NCBI GenBank assembly: GCA_016219185.1 | Contig: JACRBZ010000066.1 | Location: forward strand, 233,738-297,737 | Direction: 5' to 3' | Source of the DNA: Deltaproteobacteria bacterium | Lineage (GTDB): Bacteria > Desulfobacterota > Desulfobacteria > Desulfobacterales > Desulfatirhabdiaceae | DNA: 64,000 bases | Shown here: positions 53,403 to 63,721 of the stretch, piece after piece | Layout of the letters: every line of letters begins with the position of its first letter | How positions within the stretch are numbered: the first letter of the stretch is position 1 | The notes under the pieces: generated by a model | Seen by the model: only the letters and a program-made list of their open reading frames with translations | The model's database searches: none | Told to the model about the DNA's origin: nothing | Program-made: the position numbers and the translations under genes

Positions 53403-54713
53403 ATGAATCACATAGAATTGCCTCCTGATCAGCCCCAGTTCACGCTTAGAAGAAGAATTCTGTCTCTGAAAGGTCTATGCATTGGCCTCATAGCAGGGCT
53501 AACCGCCGTCGTGTTTCGTCTCAGCCTGGAATATGCCGAAAAACTGCGCGATACTTTTATTACCTTTTCACAATCCCATGAATTCTTTTATTGGCTGCTG
53601 CCACCGGTCACCTTTGGCCTGTCCATTGCCATGGTTGTGTTTGTTACATTGAAATTCGCACCGGATGCGGGCGGCAGTGGAATCCCCCACCTGAAGGGGT
53701 ATCTGGGAGGACTGTTTGCATTCCGTGGCTGGCGCATCCTCATCGTGAAATTCGTCGGAGGCGTCATTGGAATCGGTAGTGGGCTTGCCCTGGGTAGAGA
53801 GGGGCCAACCGTTCAAATGGGCGCGGCTGTTGCAAAGATTCTCGGGGATTATCTTGCTCCAAACCGGACCGAACGCAAGATATTGATATCAGCCGGAGCC
53901 GGAGCCGGCTTGGCAGCCGCTTTTAACGCACCCTTGGCGGGGGTGTTTTTTGTTATGGAAGAATTACACAGTAACCTCAATCGGAATGTCCTGGTAACCG
54001 CATTTGTCGCATGCGTGACCGCCGATATCGTTTGTCGTTTAAGTATGGGTCACCTCCCCGTTTTTCATATACAAATATTAAATTATCCAGAAGTGAGTAT
54101 GATACCTTTTTTTATGTTGCTGGGGATTTTTCTGGGTTTTCTGGGTCTTTTATTCAATAAATCTCTGCTTGGTGGATCTGTTTATGTCCATCGGTTTACA
54201 TTATTTAAAAAAATATTATTGGCTTTCGGCCTTGGCATCGTTTTTGGATTGGTTGGGATGTTTCTGCCCGAATCACTGGGTACTGGAATGAATCTCGTTG
54301 AAAATGTTCTTAATAATACGTTTGTATCCCGTCAGCTTCTGATGTATTTCATCCTTAGATTTATCTTTACCATGATCAGCTACAGTACGGGAGCCCCCGG
54401 GGGTATATTTGCGCCCCTGCTGTTGCTTGGCGCATTAATCGGCTCATTTTTCGGACATGTCGTGTTCGGAATTTATCCGGATGCCGATTTTGATTTTACA
54501 GTTTGGGGGGTTTTGGGAATGGCGGGATATTTTTCGGCGATTGTCCGCGCACCCGTTACCGGAACCATTCTGATACTGGAAATGACAGGAGCCTACGATC
54601 TGTTGCTGCCGCTGATGATCGTCTCAATCATTTCATATAGTATCCCTGAATATTTTAAGGACAAACCCATCTATGAAGCACTGCTGCATCAGGCATCACC
54701 TGTAAATCAATGA
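53403..54713 (+). CDS. ClC-type chloride channel/antiporter
   Basis: 436 aa, about 10-12 membrane helices. Motifs are GSGIPHLKG (91-99), GREGPTVQMG (131-140) with the gating Glu133, and GAPGGIFAP near the C-terminus. VMEEL (186-187) keeps an acidic residue where the internal proton glutamate lies in ClC exchangers, so H+/Cl- exchange is more likely than a plain channel. There is no C-terminal CBS pair. RBS AGGAAAA is upstream. It may act in acid resistance or volume control. It stands alone. Confidence 0.9.
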   Translation: MNHIELPPDQPQFTLRRRILSLKGLCIGLIAGLTAVVFRLSLEYAEKLRDTFITFSQSHEFFYWLLPPVTFGLSIAMVVFVTLKFAPDAGGSGIPHLKGYLGGLFAFRGWRILIVKFVGGVIGIGSGLALGREGPTVQMGAAVAKILGDYLAPNRTERKILISAGAGAGLAAAFNAPLAGVFFVMEELHSNLNRNVLVTAFVACVTADIVCRLSMGHLPVFHIQILNYPEVSMIPFFMLLGIFLGFLGLLFNKSLLGGSVYVHRFTLFKKILLAFGLGIVFGLVGMFLPESLGTGMNLVENVLNNTFVSRQLLMYFILRFIFTMISYSTGAPGGIFAPLLLLGALIGSFFGHVVFGIYPDADFDFTVWGVLGMAGYFSAIVRAPVTGTILILEMTGAYDLLLPLMIVSIISYSIPEYFKDKPIYEALLHQASPVNQ

Positions 54714-54854
54714 ACAAAAAAGAGTTGGTGCTGTGAAAAATCGTTTTATTCTGAAAAAGTGTCTTTCAACAGGTGCGTTATCGATTAACATTTCTGTTAT
54801 CACCGCCAAAGCATTTCAAACAGTTTTTCTGATTTGGCAAAAAAGGAGTATTCA

Positions 54855-56136
54855 ATGAAGCGAATACTGTTTTCTATGGTTTGCATTTTACTGGCACCTG
54901 TGATTTTTGCTGAAGCGAGTATATCAGACCAAAATTCCCAATTGATTCGAGCCGCAGAAAAAGGCAACCTTTCGGACAAACTGGTTGCGTTGGTTAACCA
55001 TACTGGTATTAAATCAAAAAATATTTCTTATGGCTTAACAGCCTTGATGATTGCATCGCAGGCTGGCCAAATGGATATTGTTAAGCTCCTTTTGGATAGG
55101 GGCGCTGATGTAAATGAAAAGACAACTACCACTGGTACAACTGCCCTTTATCTTGCATCACAGAATGGCCATACGGAAGTCGTTAAGCTCCTTTTGGATA
55201 AGGGCGCTGATAGTAAATGCAAAGAAAACCACTACCGGTACGACTGCCCTCTGGGTGGCATCACAGAACGGCTATGTCGAGATCGTTGAACTCCTTTTGG
55301 AAAGGGGCGCTGATGTAAATGTAATGGATGCTACAGACAGTATAACAGCCCTGATGATGGCCTCACAGAACGGCCATACGGAGATCGTCAAACTCCTTTT
55401 GGATAAGGGCGCAAATGTGGATGTAAAGAAAACATCTACTGGAACAACCGCCCTTTTGGTGGCTTCACAGAACGGCCATACAGAGATCGTCAAACTCCTT
55501 TTGGATAAGGGTGCGGATGCAAATGTAAAAAAAAATACCACCGGCACAACTGCCCTTTATTTTGCCTCACAGAACGGCCATACGGAGATCGTCAAACTCC
55601 TTCTGGATAAAGGTGTTGACATAAAAATAAAAGATAACACCGACGGTGTAACTGCCCTTTGGATGGCATCGCAGAACGGCCATTGGGAGATCGTTAAACT
55701 CCTTCTGGATAAGGGCGCAGATGTGAATATAAAGAGGACTACCACTGGTGCACCCGCCCTTTTAGTGGCATCACAGAACGGCCATATCGAGATTGTCAAA
55801 CTTCTTTTGGATAAGGGCGCTGACGTAAATGTTAAGAAAACTACCACTGGAATAACTGCCCTCTGGGTGGCCTCGCAGAACGGCCATACCGAGATTGTCA
55901 AACTCCTTTCGGATAGGGGTGCAAGTGTTAATGTAAAGAAAATCACAACCGGTACGACGGCTCTTTGGGTGGCATCACAAAACGGCCATACGGAAATCGT
56001 CAAGCTCCTTCTGGATAAAGGTGCGAATGTAAATGTTAAGGATATCACTACCGGCCTATCGGCCCTGATGATAGCAAAAAAAATGGGCCGGAAAGACATT
56101 GTGGAAATACTTGAAAGTGCCGGCAAAAAGAATTGA
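54855..56136 (+). pseudogene. secreted ankyrin-repeat protein 1, frameshifted
   Basis: The ATG at 54855 has AAGGAG 7 bases upstream. The signal peptide (MKRILFSMVCILLAPVIFA, 1-~20) is nearly identical to that of protein 2. About ten ankyrin repeats of 34 residues follow (TALWVASQNGHTEIVKLLLDKGA), so it probably acts outside the cytoplasm in protein binding. Frame one stops at 55289. An extra A near 55212 (GATAGTAAATGC) shifts the frame, and removing it restores LDKGADVNAKKTTTG. The remaining repeats continue in frame to 56136. It is either a true frameshift or a sequencing error. Tandem paralogue of the next gene. Confidence 0.78.
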
Positions 56137-56228
56137 TTTTTAAGGTTTGCAATAGTTACGGTCTTCACGGACTACCCAGATTTAATTATATCGATCTAAC
56201 CCAAATTACAACATATTAGGATCATCCA

Positions 56229-57524
56229 ATGAAACGAATACTGTTTTCAATGGTTTTCATTTTTCTGATACCTATGATTTTTGCTGAGGCGGGTGAATCA
56301 GATAAAAATGCCAAATTAATTCGTGCTGCAGAAAAAGGTAACCTTGCGGAAGTGCAGACTGCGTTGACCAATGGCGCTGACATTAACGCCACGAAGGTTT
56401 TAAAGATTTTTGGTAGCGCTACAGCCCTTTGGGTGGCGTCGCAAAGCGGCTATACCGACATCGTCAAACTCCTTTTAGATAAGGGAGCAAATGTAAATGT
56501 AAAAAAAATCTCCACCGGTACGACAGCCCTTTGGGTGGCATCGCAAAACGGCTATGCCGAAATTGTCAAGCTCCTTTTGAATAAGGGAGCTGATGTAAAT
56601 GTTAAGGATACCATTGATGGCAAAACAGCCCTGATGATGGCATCGCAAGATAACAATATCGAGATCGTTAAACTCCTTTTGGATATGGATGCATATGTAA
56701 ATGTTAAAAGGAGCACTGACGGTGTAACGGCCCTTTGGTTGGCATCGCAAACCGGTCATGTGGAGATTGTTAAACTTCTTTTGGATAAAGGAGCAGGTGT
56801 AAGTGCAAAGGATACCATTGATGGCAGAACTGCCCTGATGATGGCATCACAGAACAACTATACGGAGATCGTTAAACTCCTTTTGGACATGGGCGCAAAT
56901 GTAAATGTAAAGAGGACCACCGACGGCGCAACGGCCCTTTGGTTGGCATCGCAGAAAGGTCATACGGAGATCGTCAAACTCCTTTTGGATAAGGGAGCAA
57001 ATGTTAAAGTAAAAAGGACCACCGATGGCGCAACTGCGCTTTGGGTGGCATCGCAGAAAGGTCATACGGAAATTGTCAAACTCCTTTTGGATAAGGGCGC
57101 AAATATTAAAGTAAAAAGGACCACTGATGGCGCAACTGCGCTTTGGGTGGCATCGCAGGCTGGCCATACGGAGATCGTCAAACTCCTTTCGGATAAAGGC
57201 GCTGATGTTAATGTTAAGGATACCATCACCGGCCTGACGGCCCTGATGATGGCATCGCAAAACGGTCATACGGAAGTTGCCAGACTCCTTTTGGATAAGG
57301 GCGCAAATGTAAATTTAAAGAGGACTACTGACGGCGCAACGGCCCTTTGGTTGGCATCTCGGAACGGATATACGGAGATCGTCAAACTCCTTTTAGATAA
57401 CGGTGCTGATGTTAAGATAAAAAGAACGAAGAAGGGCGTTAACTGGACTGCGCTAAAAATTGCAAAAAAGATGGGGCGGACAGACATCGTGGGGATGCTT
57501 GAGAGAGCAGGTGCAAAGGAATAG
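56229..57524 (+). CDS. secreted ankyrin-repeat protein 2
   Basis: 431 aa with RBS AGGA 6 bases before the ATG. The signal peptide is residues 1-~20 (MKRILFSMVFIFLIPMIFA). About eleven repeats of 34 residues follow, one more than the canonical 33, with the repeated block DGATALWVASQ and VKLLLDKGA. The DNA repeats are 102 bases long and very similar to one another. It is likely a secreted or periplasmic protein-interaction scaffold. It is the intact copy of the pair. Confidence 0.85.
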   Translation: MKRILFSMVFIFLIPMIFAEAGESDKNAKLIRAAEKGNLAEVQTALTNGADINATKVLKIFGSATALWVASQSGYTDIVKLLLDKGANVNVKKISTGTTALWVASQNGYAEIVKLLLNKGADVNVKDTIDGKTALMMASQDNNIEIVKLLLDMDAYVNVKRSTDGVTALWLASQTGHVEIVKLLLDKGAGVSAKDTIDGRTALMMASQNNYTEIVKLLLDMGANVNVKRTTDGATALWLASQKGHTEIVKLLLDKGANVKVKRTTDGATALWVASQKGHTEIVKLLLDKGANIKVKRTTDGATALWVASQAGHTEIVKLLSDKGADVNVKDTITGLTALMMASQNGHTEVARLLLDKGANVNLKRTTDGATALWLASRNGYTEIVKLLLDNGADVKIKRTKKGVNWTALKIAKKMGRTDIVGMLERAGAKE

Positions 57525-57675
57525 AAATCAATCGCTGGATAGCGATCCTGTAATCTATGCAATAATCGGTGAAGTGGGCTATCCATTAGTCTCTCGTAAT
57601 GGCATGGTCATACGTGAGAAGAAAGTTGTCCCAATTCACTGCATTTGGCAATTGAGCTTGCAGGGGGGGCTGCGT

Positions 57676-59538
57676 TTACAAGAACGAGATCATTGGCCAT
57701 ATGGCAGCGAAGATCTGGTCTGCGTACTTCAGAATAGCAGGTAGAAAAACAATTAGCATCACCGAAACCAGGTGAAACAGATAGGACATAAAAAAACTAT
57801 GGGAGCGTTCCCGGACAAATCCCAGAGAAATTGCGAAAATAAAAGCACTGAAATAGGCCCAGCCCAATTCAAAATTGATGACCGGAGGCGTTAATCCGTT
57901 CTGAAATGCCGGCAGAAAGGCCAAAAAAAAGCTGTACAGGATGGATGTTCCCAGATTGGGCAAGGAAACGAAATAATTGCTTACGCTGCTTTGTATTCTT
58001 GATCGTTGGGCAAGGACGCCATGCAGTACACACCTGAAAAGGTATTCAGAGGCAAACGGCAACAGAATGCAGGGCAACAGCAGTTGCGCGCCTGCGACTT
58101 CCGATAAGGAAACTTGTCCGGCCGGCACCCAGACTCCGCCTGCAAATCCGGCCAGAACCGTAACAGGCAAAAAAAACCACCATTTTTTGCCCATGGGTGA
58201 AATAATGCCGAATTGCCATAGCTTTCGTCCGGATACAGCTACCAGCATGACAGTAGTCAGCAGCAGCATTACGATCCCGAATCCAAAATTCGGATCGGAA
58301 ACGAGCGCATCCAAGCCGGGGCTGTCAAACCATTTGCCCGGATCCCAATAAGCCGCCGCAAAATCCGCTGCTGCGAAAATCACCAGGCAGGATGCAGCCA
58401 CGAAAGTAAGCTGGAGCACCCTTTGAAAAGAGAAATGTCCTTGAAAAGCTTCCCGGAAGGCCTTGCAGATTTCTTCCGGTGTCAGTCGCGTACCGCTTTC
58501 GCGTGGGGAGCCTCCAATATCAGAGGATCCTCCCCATTTATTATTCATGTTCCGATATTTGACGGAGGGATCCATAAAATTCAGTTTTTCATAAACATCC
58601 TCCAAAGTGCCCTTCAAAAAGGGATCAACCTGACGGACTGTATATGTAGTCTGCGATTTTCTCAGTATCGCCATGCCGATGTTGCCGCCGTAAATTTTTT
58701 TGAGCTGGGGTTCAATTTCATAAATGCCCATATCGGATTGCAACACCACAGCAACACGGTTGTCCGGCAGATTGACGCGGGCCAGTTCCTCGACCCCCAA
58801 CAATTTCCCCATTTTTTTAGACTCGTATACAATCTGATCGATTTCGCACAAAACACCTGCGGTATACTCTAAAAAGTCGGTCTGTTCCCACTGACCATCC
58901 TTCTTGATCTGTACTTCTTTCCGGCGCAGACGATCGATAATTTGCTGGCTCTGATTCAGGTGCTCAGGCGGGAAAGCAGCCAACACTTTCATTTCCAACC
59001 CCAACGAATCGATGATGCCTTGTAGGCGAACCAAGGGAATCAAGATGTTTTCACGGATGGATTCGCGTTCGTTGATACGAATATGATTTAACAACAGCCA
59101 TACGGCCAGAATCGTATCCAGATCAGGATCATTGGCAAAAATTTTCCAGTCCCGGCTGCAAAGATCGAGCCCCTTTTTTAATATCAGCAGAACTTGCTCA
59201 CAGGTGGAAAGGGTAAACAGACGCACGCAGCCTTCATGGTGATCGAAATTGTAAACCTGCCTGGCATGGTCGAGAAGTGGACCAATTTGGGCGACCCCAT
59301 CGAGATAAATGGTTCCCGGATCAGCTTTACTGACCGCAGAGGCGGGTATGGACAGACCGAATTTAATGTAAACGGAAATGTTTGGAGCTTCAATGCACGA
59401 AAGACACTTGTCTGAACCGGTCTCCCGAATCGAATATCTATTGGGAAATTTCATTGCCGGCAGTTCGGAGCCCTTGCTGTCGAAAATTTCTCCGGCAGGT
59501 ACTTCCCGGCTATTATTTGAAAGGTTCTGTATGGTCAT
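57676..59538 (-). CDS. DHH-like N-terminus fused to CPBP-like membrane domain
   Basis: 620 aa. The N-terminal half (about 90-330) has a DHH-type motif, FDHHEG (94-99), and DPDLDTILAVWLLLNH, as in DHH-superfamily phosphoesterases, but few other DHH landmarks. From about residue 370 there are 7-8 membrane helices. One contains SEYLFRCVLHG, matching the CPBP (CAAX protease and bacteriocin-processing) EExxxR motif with the first Glu replaced by Ser. There is no RBS. It converges on the ankyrin gene. The fusion is unfamiliar, and the function is unknown. Confidence 0.65.
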   Translation of the reverse strand: MTIQNLSNNSREVPAGEIFDSKGSELPAMKFPNRYSIRETGSDKCLSCIEAPNISVYIKFGLSIPASAVSKADPGTIYLDGVAQIGPLLDHARQVYNFDHHEGCVRLFTLSTCEQVLLILKKGLDLCSRDWKIFANDPDLDTILAVWLLLNHIRINERESIRENILIPLVRLQGIIDSLGLEMKVLAAFPPEHLNQSQQIIDRLRRKEVQIKKDGQWEQTDFLEYTAGVLCEIDQIVYESKKMGKLLGVEELARVNLPDNRVAVVLQSDMGIYEIEPQLKKIYGGNIGMAILRKSQTTYTVRQVDPFLKGTLEDVYEKLNFMDPSVKYRNMNNKWGGSSDIGGSPRESGTRLTPEEICKAFREAFQGHFSFQRVLQLTFVAASCLVIFAAADFAAAYWDPGKWFDSPGLDALVSDPNFGFGIVMLLLTTVMLVAVSGRKLWQFGIISPMGKKWWFFLPVTVLAGFAGGVWVPAGQVSLSEVAGAQLLLPCILLPFASEYLFRCVLHGVLAQRSRIQSSVSNYFVSLPNLGTSILYSFFLAFLPAFQNGLTPPVINFELGWAYFSAFIFAISLGFVRERSHSFFMSYLFHLVSVMLIVFLPAILKYADQIFAAIWPMISFL

Positions 59539-59672
59539 AAGTCAAAATTAATGATATTCCAGCAAGCGAGCCAGCAGAAAAGATTGTGCTTTTCAGTAAG
59601 CCGAATTGCAGCGCAGCAAAGCTGATATCCGACATAAACCCGGGGTTTCATCGTTAAACCCGGAATCCAAGA

Positions 59673-60467
59673 TTAACCTTGAGTCTGAATCAGTAACCAA
59701 CGCAAAAAGGCATGGACTTCGTTGGGATCATTTACGGAGTAATTTGCCAAAGTGTTTCGGTTCTTACCCACACATACCGTAATCCCCCCGGGCCATGCCG
59801 CGAACACATCTTCATCCGTGTCGTCGTCACCGAGATATATCAACAAAGGTTCTGAGCAATTCGGTGACATTTTTTTGGCTAACCATCCTACGGTCTTGCC
59901 TTTGTGCCAATCAACGGCCGGTCGTATTTCCAGCACCATTTTGCCGTTGCGGAGTACAACTTTTTGAGTATTCATTAAAGGTTTGGCAACATTGTGCACC
60001 ACATCGAGCAGGCGCGGAATATCCGCCGGATTCATTTGCCGATAATGGACACTTGCGGATAGCCCCTTGTCCTGCACCCATGCGCCGGGAAAACCCGCGA
60101 TTATCTGGGAAAGACTGCTCACCATCCCCTGCAGCTCTTTTATCAGACTCACGGCGTTTGGCTCACGGAAGGCAAATCCGGGCCCTTCGATCTCAAGACC
60201 GTGGTTTCCTGCGTACGCAATCCCGTCAACTCCAACACGCGTACGAAGATCTTCGATCTCCCGACCGCTGACGATGCCAACAGCGATACGATCTTGTCCG
60301 GCAAGAGCCGACAGCGTCTGGCCGACTGCCGGGTCAAGAAAGCATTCCGAGGGCCGGTCTTTGATCGCTACCAACGTTCCATCGAAATCGGTAAAAAGCA
60401 GCACTTTAGCGGCGGAACGAATATTGCTCGCCAGGTGGTCAAGTTGAGGGGCTAACCGATCGGCCAT
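59673..60467 (-). CDS. otsB: trehalose-6-phosphate phosphatase
   Basis: 264 aa, HAD superfamily. The nucleophile Asp is in FTDFDGTLV, and the C-terminal acidic motif is GDDDTDED. It removes phosphate from trehalose-6-phosphate to give the osmoprotectant trehalose. The ATG at 60467 overlaps the otsA stop by one base (TGATG), with GGAGAA 6 bases upstream; the frame is open 19 codons earlier. Second gene of otsAB. Confidence 0.92.
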   Translation of the reverse strand: MADRLAPQLDHLASNIRSAAKVLLFTDFDGTLVAIKDRPSECFLDPAVGQTLSALAGQDRIAVGIVSGREIEDLRTRVGVDGIAYAGNHGLEIEGPGFAFREPNAVSLIKELQGMVSSLSQIIAGFPGAWVQDKGLSASVHYRQMNPADIPRLLDVVHNVAKPLMNTQKVVLRNGKMVLEIRPAVDWHKGKTVGWLAKKMSPNCSEPLLIYLGDDDTDEDVFAAWPGGITVCVGKNRNTLANYSVNDPNEVHAFLRWLLIQTQG

Positions 60468-61948
60468 CAAATGTTCTCCGGGAAATCGAACTTCAGGAGC
60501 TCCGACAGCACTTTCCCGCCCCATCGGTAGACGTTGTGCAGTTCAAGATGCTCCCGCATCCGCTGCATCCGCCGAGTTCGTTCATCCGGCGGCATCGTAA
60601 CTGCCCGGTGCATCGCATCGGCCAACTCGTGGATTGCGAACGGATTCACCTGGACGGCATCGGTCAACTCGCGGGCGCTGCCGGTGAACTCGCTCAGGAT
60701 CAGCACTCCGTCGTTGTCGGCTCGGTTGGCAACAAATTCCTTGGCCACGAGGTTCATACCGTCGTGCAGCGAACTGACTACGCAGAATTGTGCCAGCCGG
60801 TGCAACGCCATCATGTCCACCGGACCGTGATGTTCCTTTAGAAACACAATCGGCTGCCAGTTCCGGTCCTTCCATCGGAAGTTGATCTCCTCGACCAGAT
60901 TCTCGACATCGTCTTCGATTTTCCGGTATGCTGGAATGTGCGATCTTGATGGTGCGGCAACCTGAAGAAATACCAAACGGCGCTGAAGCTCGGGGCGTTG
61001 TTCAAGCAGGAAGTCCACCGCCCGCAGTCGCTGGGGGATGCCTTTGGAGTAGTCCAGCCGTTCGATTCCAACGCCGAGAACTTCCGCTGTCCTACCAAGC
61101 CGTTTTTTCCATCGGACCATTGCCGTATCCACTTCCGGAGCTTGGGACAATGCGACGTGCTCTGCAAAATCGATACTGATCGGGAATTCGCGGATCATGG
61201 AGGTATGCCCGCCACGGGTAACCTGGAACCTGTCCGTGTCCACCCGCGCTTCAATCGTCCGATCCAGGGTATCGAGGAAGTTCTGACAGTGGTACCGGAT
61301 GTGGAATCCGATCAGGTCATTGCCCAACATGCCGTCGAGCAGTTCCTCCTTCCAGGGAAATGCGCGGAACACCTCCCGGTTGGGCCAGGGGATATGCCAG
61401 AATTGGGCCACAATCAGCTTGGAGTTTGCATTCTTTAGCATGCGGGGAAGAAGGCAGAAATGGTAGTCCTGGATGAAGACAAAGGTCGGGTCATTGCCGG
61501 CTTCTTGAAGCACGGCATCTGCATATAACTGGTTCACCTCGCGGTACATCTTCCAGTCCTCCGAACGGAACTCAGGCTGAGAGAACGTGACGTGACACAA
61601 AGGCCAGAGCCCTTCGTTGGCGAGTCCGTAGTAGAAACCTCGTTCCTGCTCCCTGGTCAGCCACACCCGTCGCAACGTGTATGTCGGGTCATCCGGTGGC
61701 ACCCGGATGCGATCAAACTCATCTACCACATCTCGGTCCGCATCACCGCTGCCGTGCGCAATCCACGTGCCGCCGCTGGAATCCATGATCGGGTCAATGG
61801 CTGTTACAAGCCCACTTGCCGGTTTTATCACCGCGACTTGGTCGTCGACATACCTGTGAATGAACGGTTCGCGGTTGGCGACCACGATAAACCTGTAGTC
61901 GGCCATCTTGTTGCTGATCAGATCATGAAGTGTCTGTCTTGTCCACAT
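60467..61948 (-). CDS. otsA: trehalose-6-phosphate synthase
   Basis: 493 aa, GT20 family. It joins glucose from UDP- or GDP-glucose to glucose-6-phosphate. Family motifs include FIVVANREPF near the start, TWIAHGSGDAD, FIQDYHFCLLPRML, HIPWPNREVFR and GVERLDYSKGIPQRL. The ATG at 61948 has AGGGGA 9 bases upstream; the longer start at 62008 is less likely. Overlaps otsB by one base. Typically induced by osmotic or heat stress. Confidence 0.93.
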   Translation of the reverse strand: MWTRQTLHDLISNKMADYRFIVVANREPFIHRYVDDQVAVIKPASGLVTAIDPIMDSSGGTWIAHGSGDADRDVVDEFDRIRVPPDDPTYTLRRVWLTREQERGFYYGLANEGLWPLCHVTFSQPEFRSEDWKMYREVNQLYADAVLQEAGNDPTFVFIQDYHFCLLPRMLKNANSKLIVAQFWHIPWPNREVFRAFPWKEELLDGMLGNDLIGFHIRYHCQNFLDTLDRTIEARVDTDRFQVTRGGHTSMIREFPISIDFAEHVALSQAPEVDTAMVRWKKRLGRTAEVLGVGIERLDYSKGIPQRLRAVDFLLEQRPELQRRLVFLQVAAPSRSHIPAYRKIEDDVENLVEEINFRWKDRNWQPIVFLKEHHGPVDMMALHRLAQFCVVSSLHDGMNLVAKEFVANRADNDGVLILSEFTGSARELTDAVQVNPFAIHELADAMHRAVTMPPDERTRRMQRMREHLELHNVYRWGGKVLSELLKFDFPENI

Positions 61949-62249
61949 ATATCTTCCCCTTTGCAGGATATTACACCCAGGCGCGAACTTTACCGGACCG
62001 TGCTTCAATCAAACCGCCAATGGTCTCGCGGCGTTAATAAGCCCAACGCGGGTGTGGGCTTGAAGAAAATTGCCTGATAAATGGTTGGTGTGTGGATCAA
62101 AATCCTCATTCGGGACTGATCCGATGAGGAATCTGGATGACTCAGCATATTTTTTGTTTCCATTGGCAACCTTTAAAAATCAAATTGTGATGACAATAAA
62201 CCTGGATATGTATTGTTTGAAAATAATGTTTAATGAAGAAGATTGCAAT

Positions 62250-62678
62250 TCAGCGGATAACCATTACTTCGACGCCGGTTTGTTTTTTCAGTTCTTCCAG
62301 ATGATCTTCGAGGCTTCCATCAAAAAGGGCTTTTTCGAAAAATGTTCGGGGGTCATGACCCAGCACCAGAAGATCGGCTTTTTCCTCCTGAACCACCTGC
62401 ATCAACGCATCCAGAACCGGCCCTTTTCTGGCCGTAACGACCTGTGTTTTGGCGAGTTCTTCGGCAAAATTCAGGAACTGCTCTCCCAGGCGGTCCAGTG
62501 AATCCGCTACCGCTCCGGAGGTGATGAAACCGCTGCCCCGTTTAAAAAAAGATACATCCGCCACATAGACGTAAACCAGTCCAGCCAGAGATTTGCCGGC
62601 AGAAACCGCGGCTTCGAGCGCTGCTTTCTGGGAATGCAGGGATCCTGTAACTCCGCATACAATCTTTGCGTAACCCAT
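62250..62678 (-). CDS. universal stress protein family
   Basis: 142 aa, UspA-type Rossmann fold. It starts KIVCGVTGSLHSQKAALEAA and ends KADLLVLGHDPRTFFEKALF. The nucleotide motif GxxGx9GS is only partly kept (GHDPRTFFEKALFDGS), so ATP binding is uncertain. RBS AGGAG is 7 bases upstream. It lies before otsBA on the same strand, 300 bases apart, so a general stress context is likely. Confidence 0.8.
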   Translation of the reverse strand: MGYAKIVCGVTGSLHSQKAALEAAVSAGKSLAGLVYVYVADVSFFKRGSGFITSGAVADSLDRLGEQFLNFAEELAKTQVVTARKGPVLDALMQVVQEEKADLLVLGHDPRTFFEKALFDGSLEDHLEELKKQTGVEVMVIR

Positions 62679-63252
62679 ATTGACTCCTATGTCTTTGATT
62701 AAGATGGTTCAGACCGGATTCGCTTTCAGTCCGTCTGAGCCGAACCGTCATAGTTATATCTCAACCAGCAACAACCATGCGGAACACAGGATGATGGTGA
62801 TGATCACAGGAATTATCCATGAGTTTTCTGCGTTTTTCACCCAAGAAATCCCATGAATCGAAGATTTGCATCTGCTTGTGATTATTGACATGGATCAATG
62901 GATATTTACCTTTAACAGGCTGAAATTATGACTATTCCATATCAAAAAATTACACAAAATGCAAGCGATATTTTTCTTTATTGTAAATATTTTCAAATAG
63001 ATACGTTTTTGGACTTTTTACGACTTCATCAATAAGTGATACGATGATGCCTTAAATTTACCTCATTCCCCAAGCTTTTAAGGGAAGGCTTTTCACTGTC
63101 CTTCTTTACCCCGACCCGCGTGTCCTTGGGAAAAGTCAAATTGGTTCATATCCGCCGGATATTTGGGGCGATGCTTCATCTTCGATATCTTTATTTGCTA
63201 TGAAAACCAGGAATCCAACCCCATGATGAACCGTAATCACATTGTTGCATCC

Positions 63253-63283
63253 GCACCCAAGTGATTTAGAATCACTTGGGTGC
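63253..63283. terminator. perfect 14-bp hairpin
   Basis: GCACCCAAGTGATT and its exact reverse complement surround TAG. There is no long T run (AGCCTTTC follows), so it could be a terminator, attenuator or binding site. Confidence 0.5.
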
Positions 63284-63705
63284 AGCCTTTCAATAAAAGA
63301 TGGAAAAAGAACAAAGACGCGTGATGCGCGAAAAAACTTTGTCGGATCTTCCTGATAAGGCGTATTTAAGCTTGGCCCCCCCCTGTGGAGTTGCGCCCCG
63401 TGTAGCCGAATGTTCTCCGCTCGTAGGCAGTATTCTTCTTTTTTCCCGTCCATATGGATTTTTCCCGAATCTTGTGATTCTTTCAGGTTAAAAATACATA
63501 TATGTCATATTTGTAAAATATAAAACATAAATGTGACTATTGGGTTGTAAGCCTTAAATATGATTTTTGAACTCAACAATTTCAGGTTGTTAATATTAAA
63601 TAAATGGCTGGGATCTGATGCTATCCGAGTCTATCAAACATAAATGTAATATAATGGATAGTTGTTTAATAAAATATTATATATAAAAACAATATGATAT
63701 ATATG

Positions 63706-63721
63706 TGGCATTATAATTGCT
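63706..63721 (+). promoter_or_regulatory. sigma-54 promoter of the probable amt gene
   Basis: TGGCATTATAATTGCT fits TGGCACG-N4-TTGCW, with both GG and GC exact and correctly spaced. It lies 56 bases before the ATG at 63777, giving a short leader. Nitrogen-controlled ammonium transporters are classic sigma-54 targets. Confidence 0.75.

Noticed and set aside
55000..57450. Tandem repeats resembling a CRISPR-like or satellite array
   Set aside because: The 102-base periodicity is coding, each unit encoding one ankyrin repeat; there are no unique spacers.
62070..62501. 143-codon plus-strand ORF
   Set aside because: Antisense to the universal stress protein gene, which has a good RBS and a recognisable fold.
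63136..63453. 105-codon minus-strand ORF and a 63-codon plus-strand ORF at 63300
   Set aside because: Low-complexity products, no RBS, and they overlap the hairpin region.
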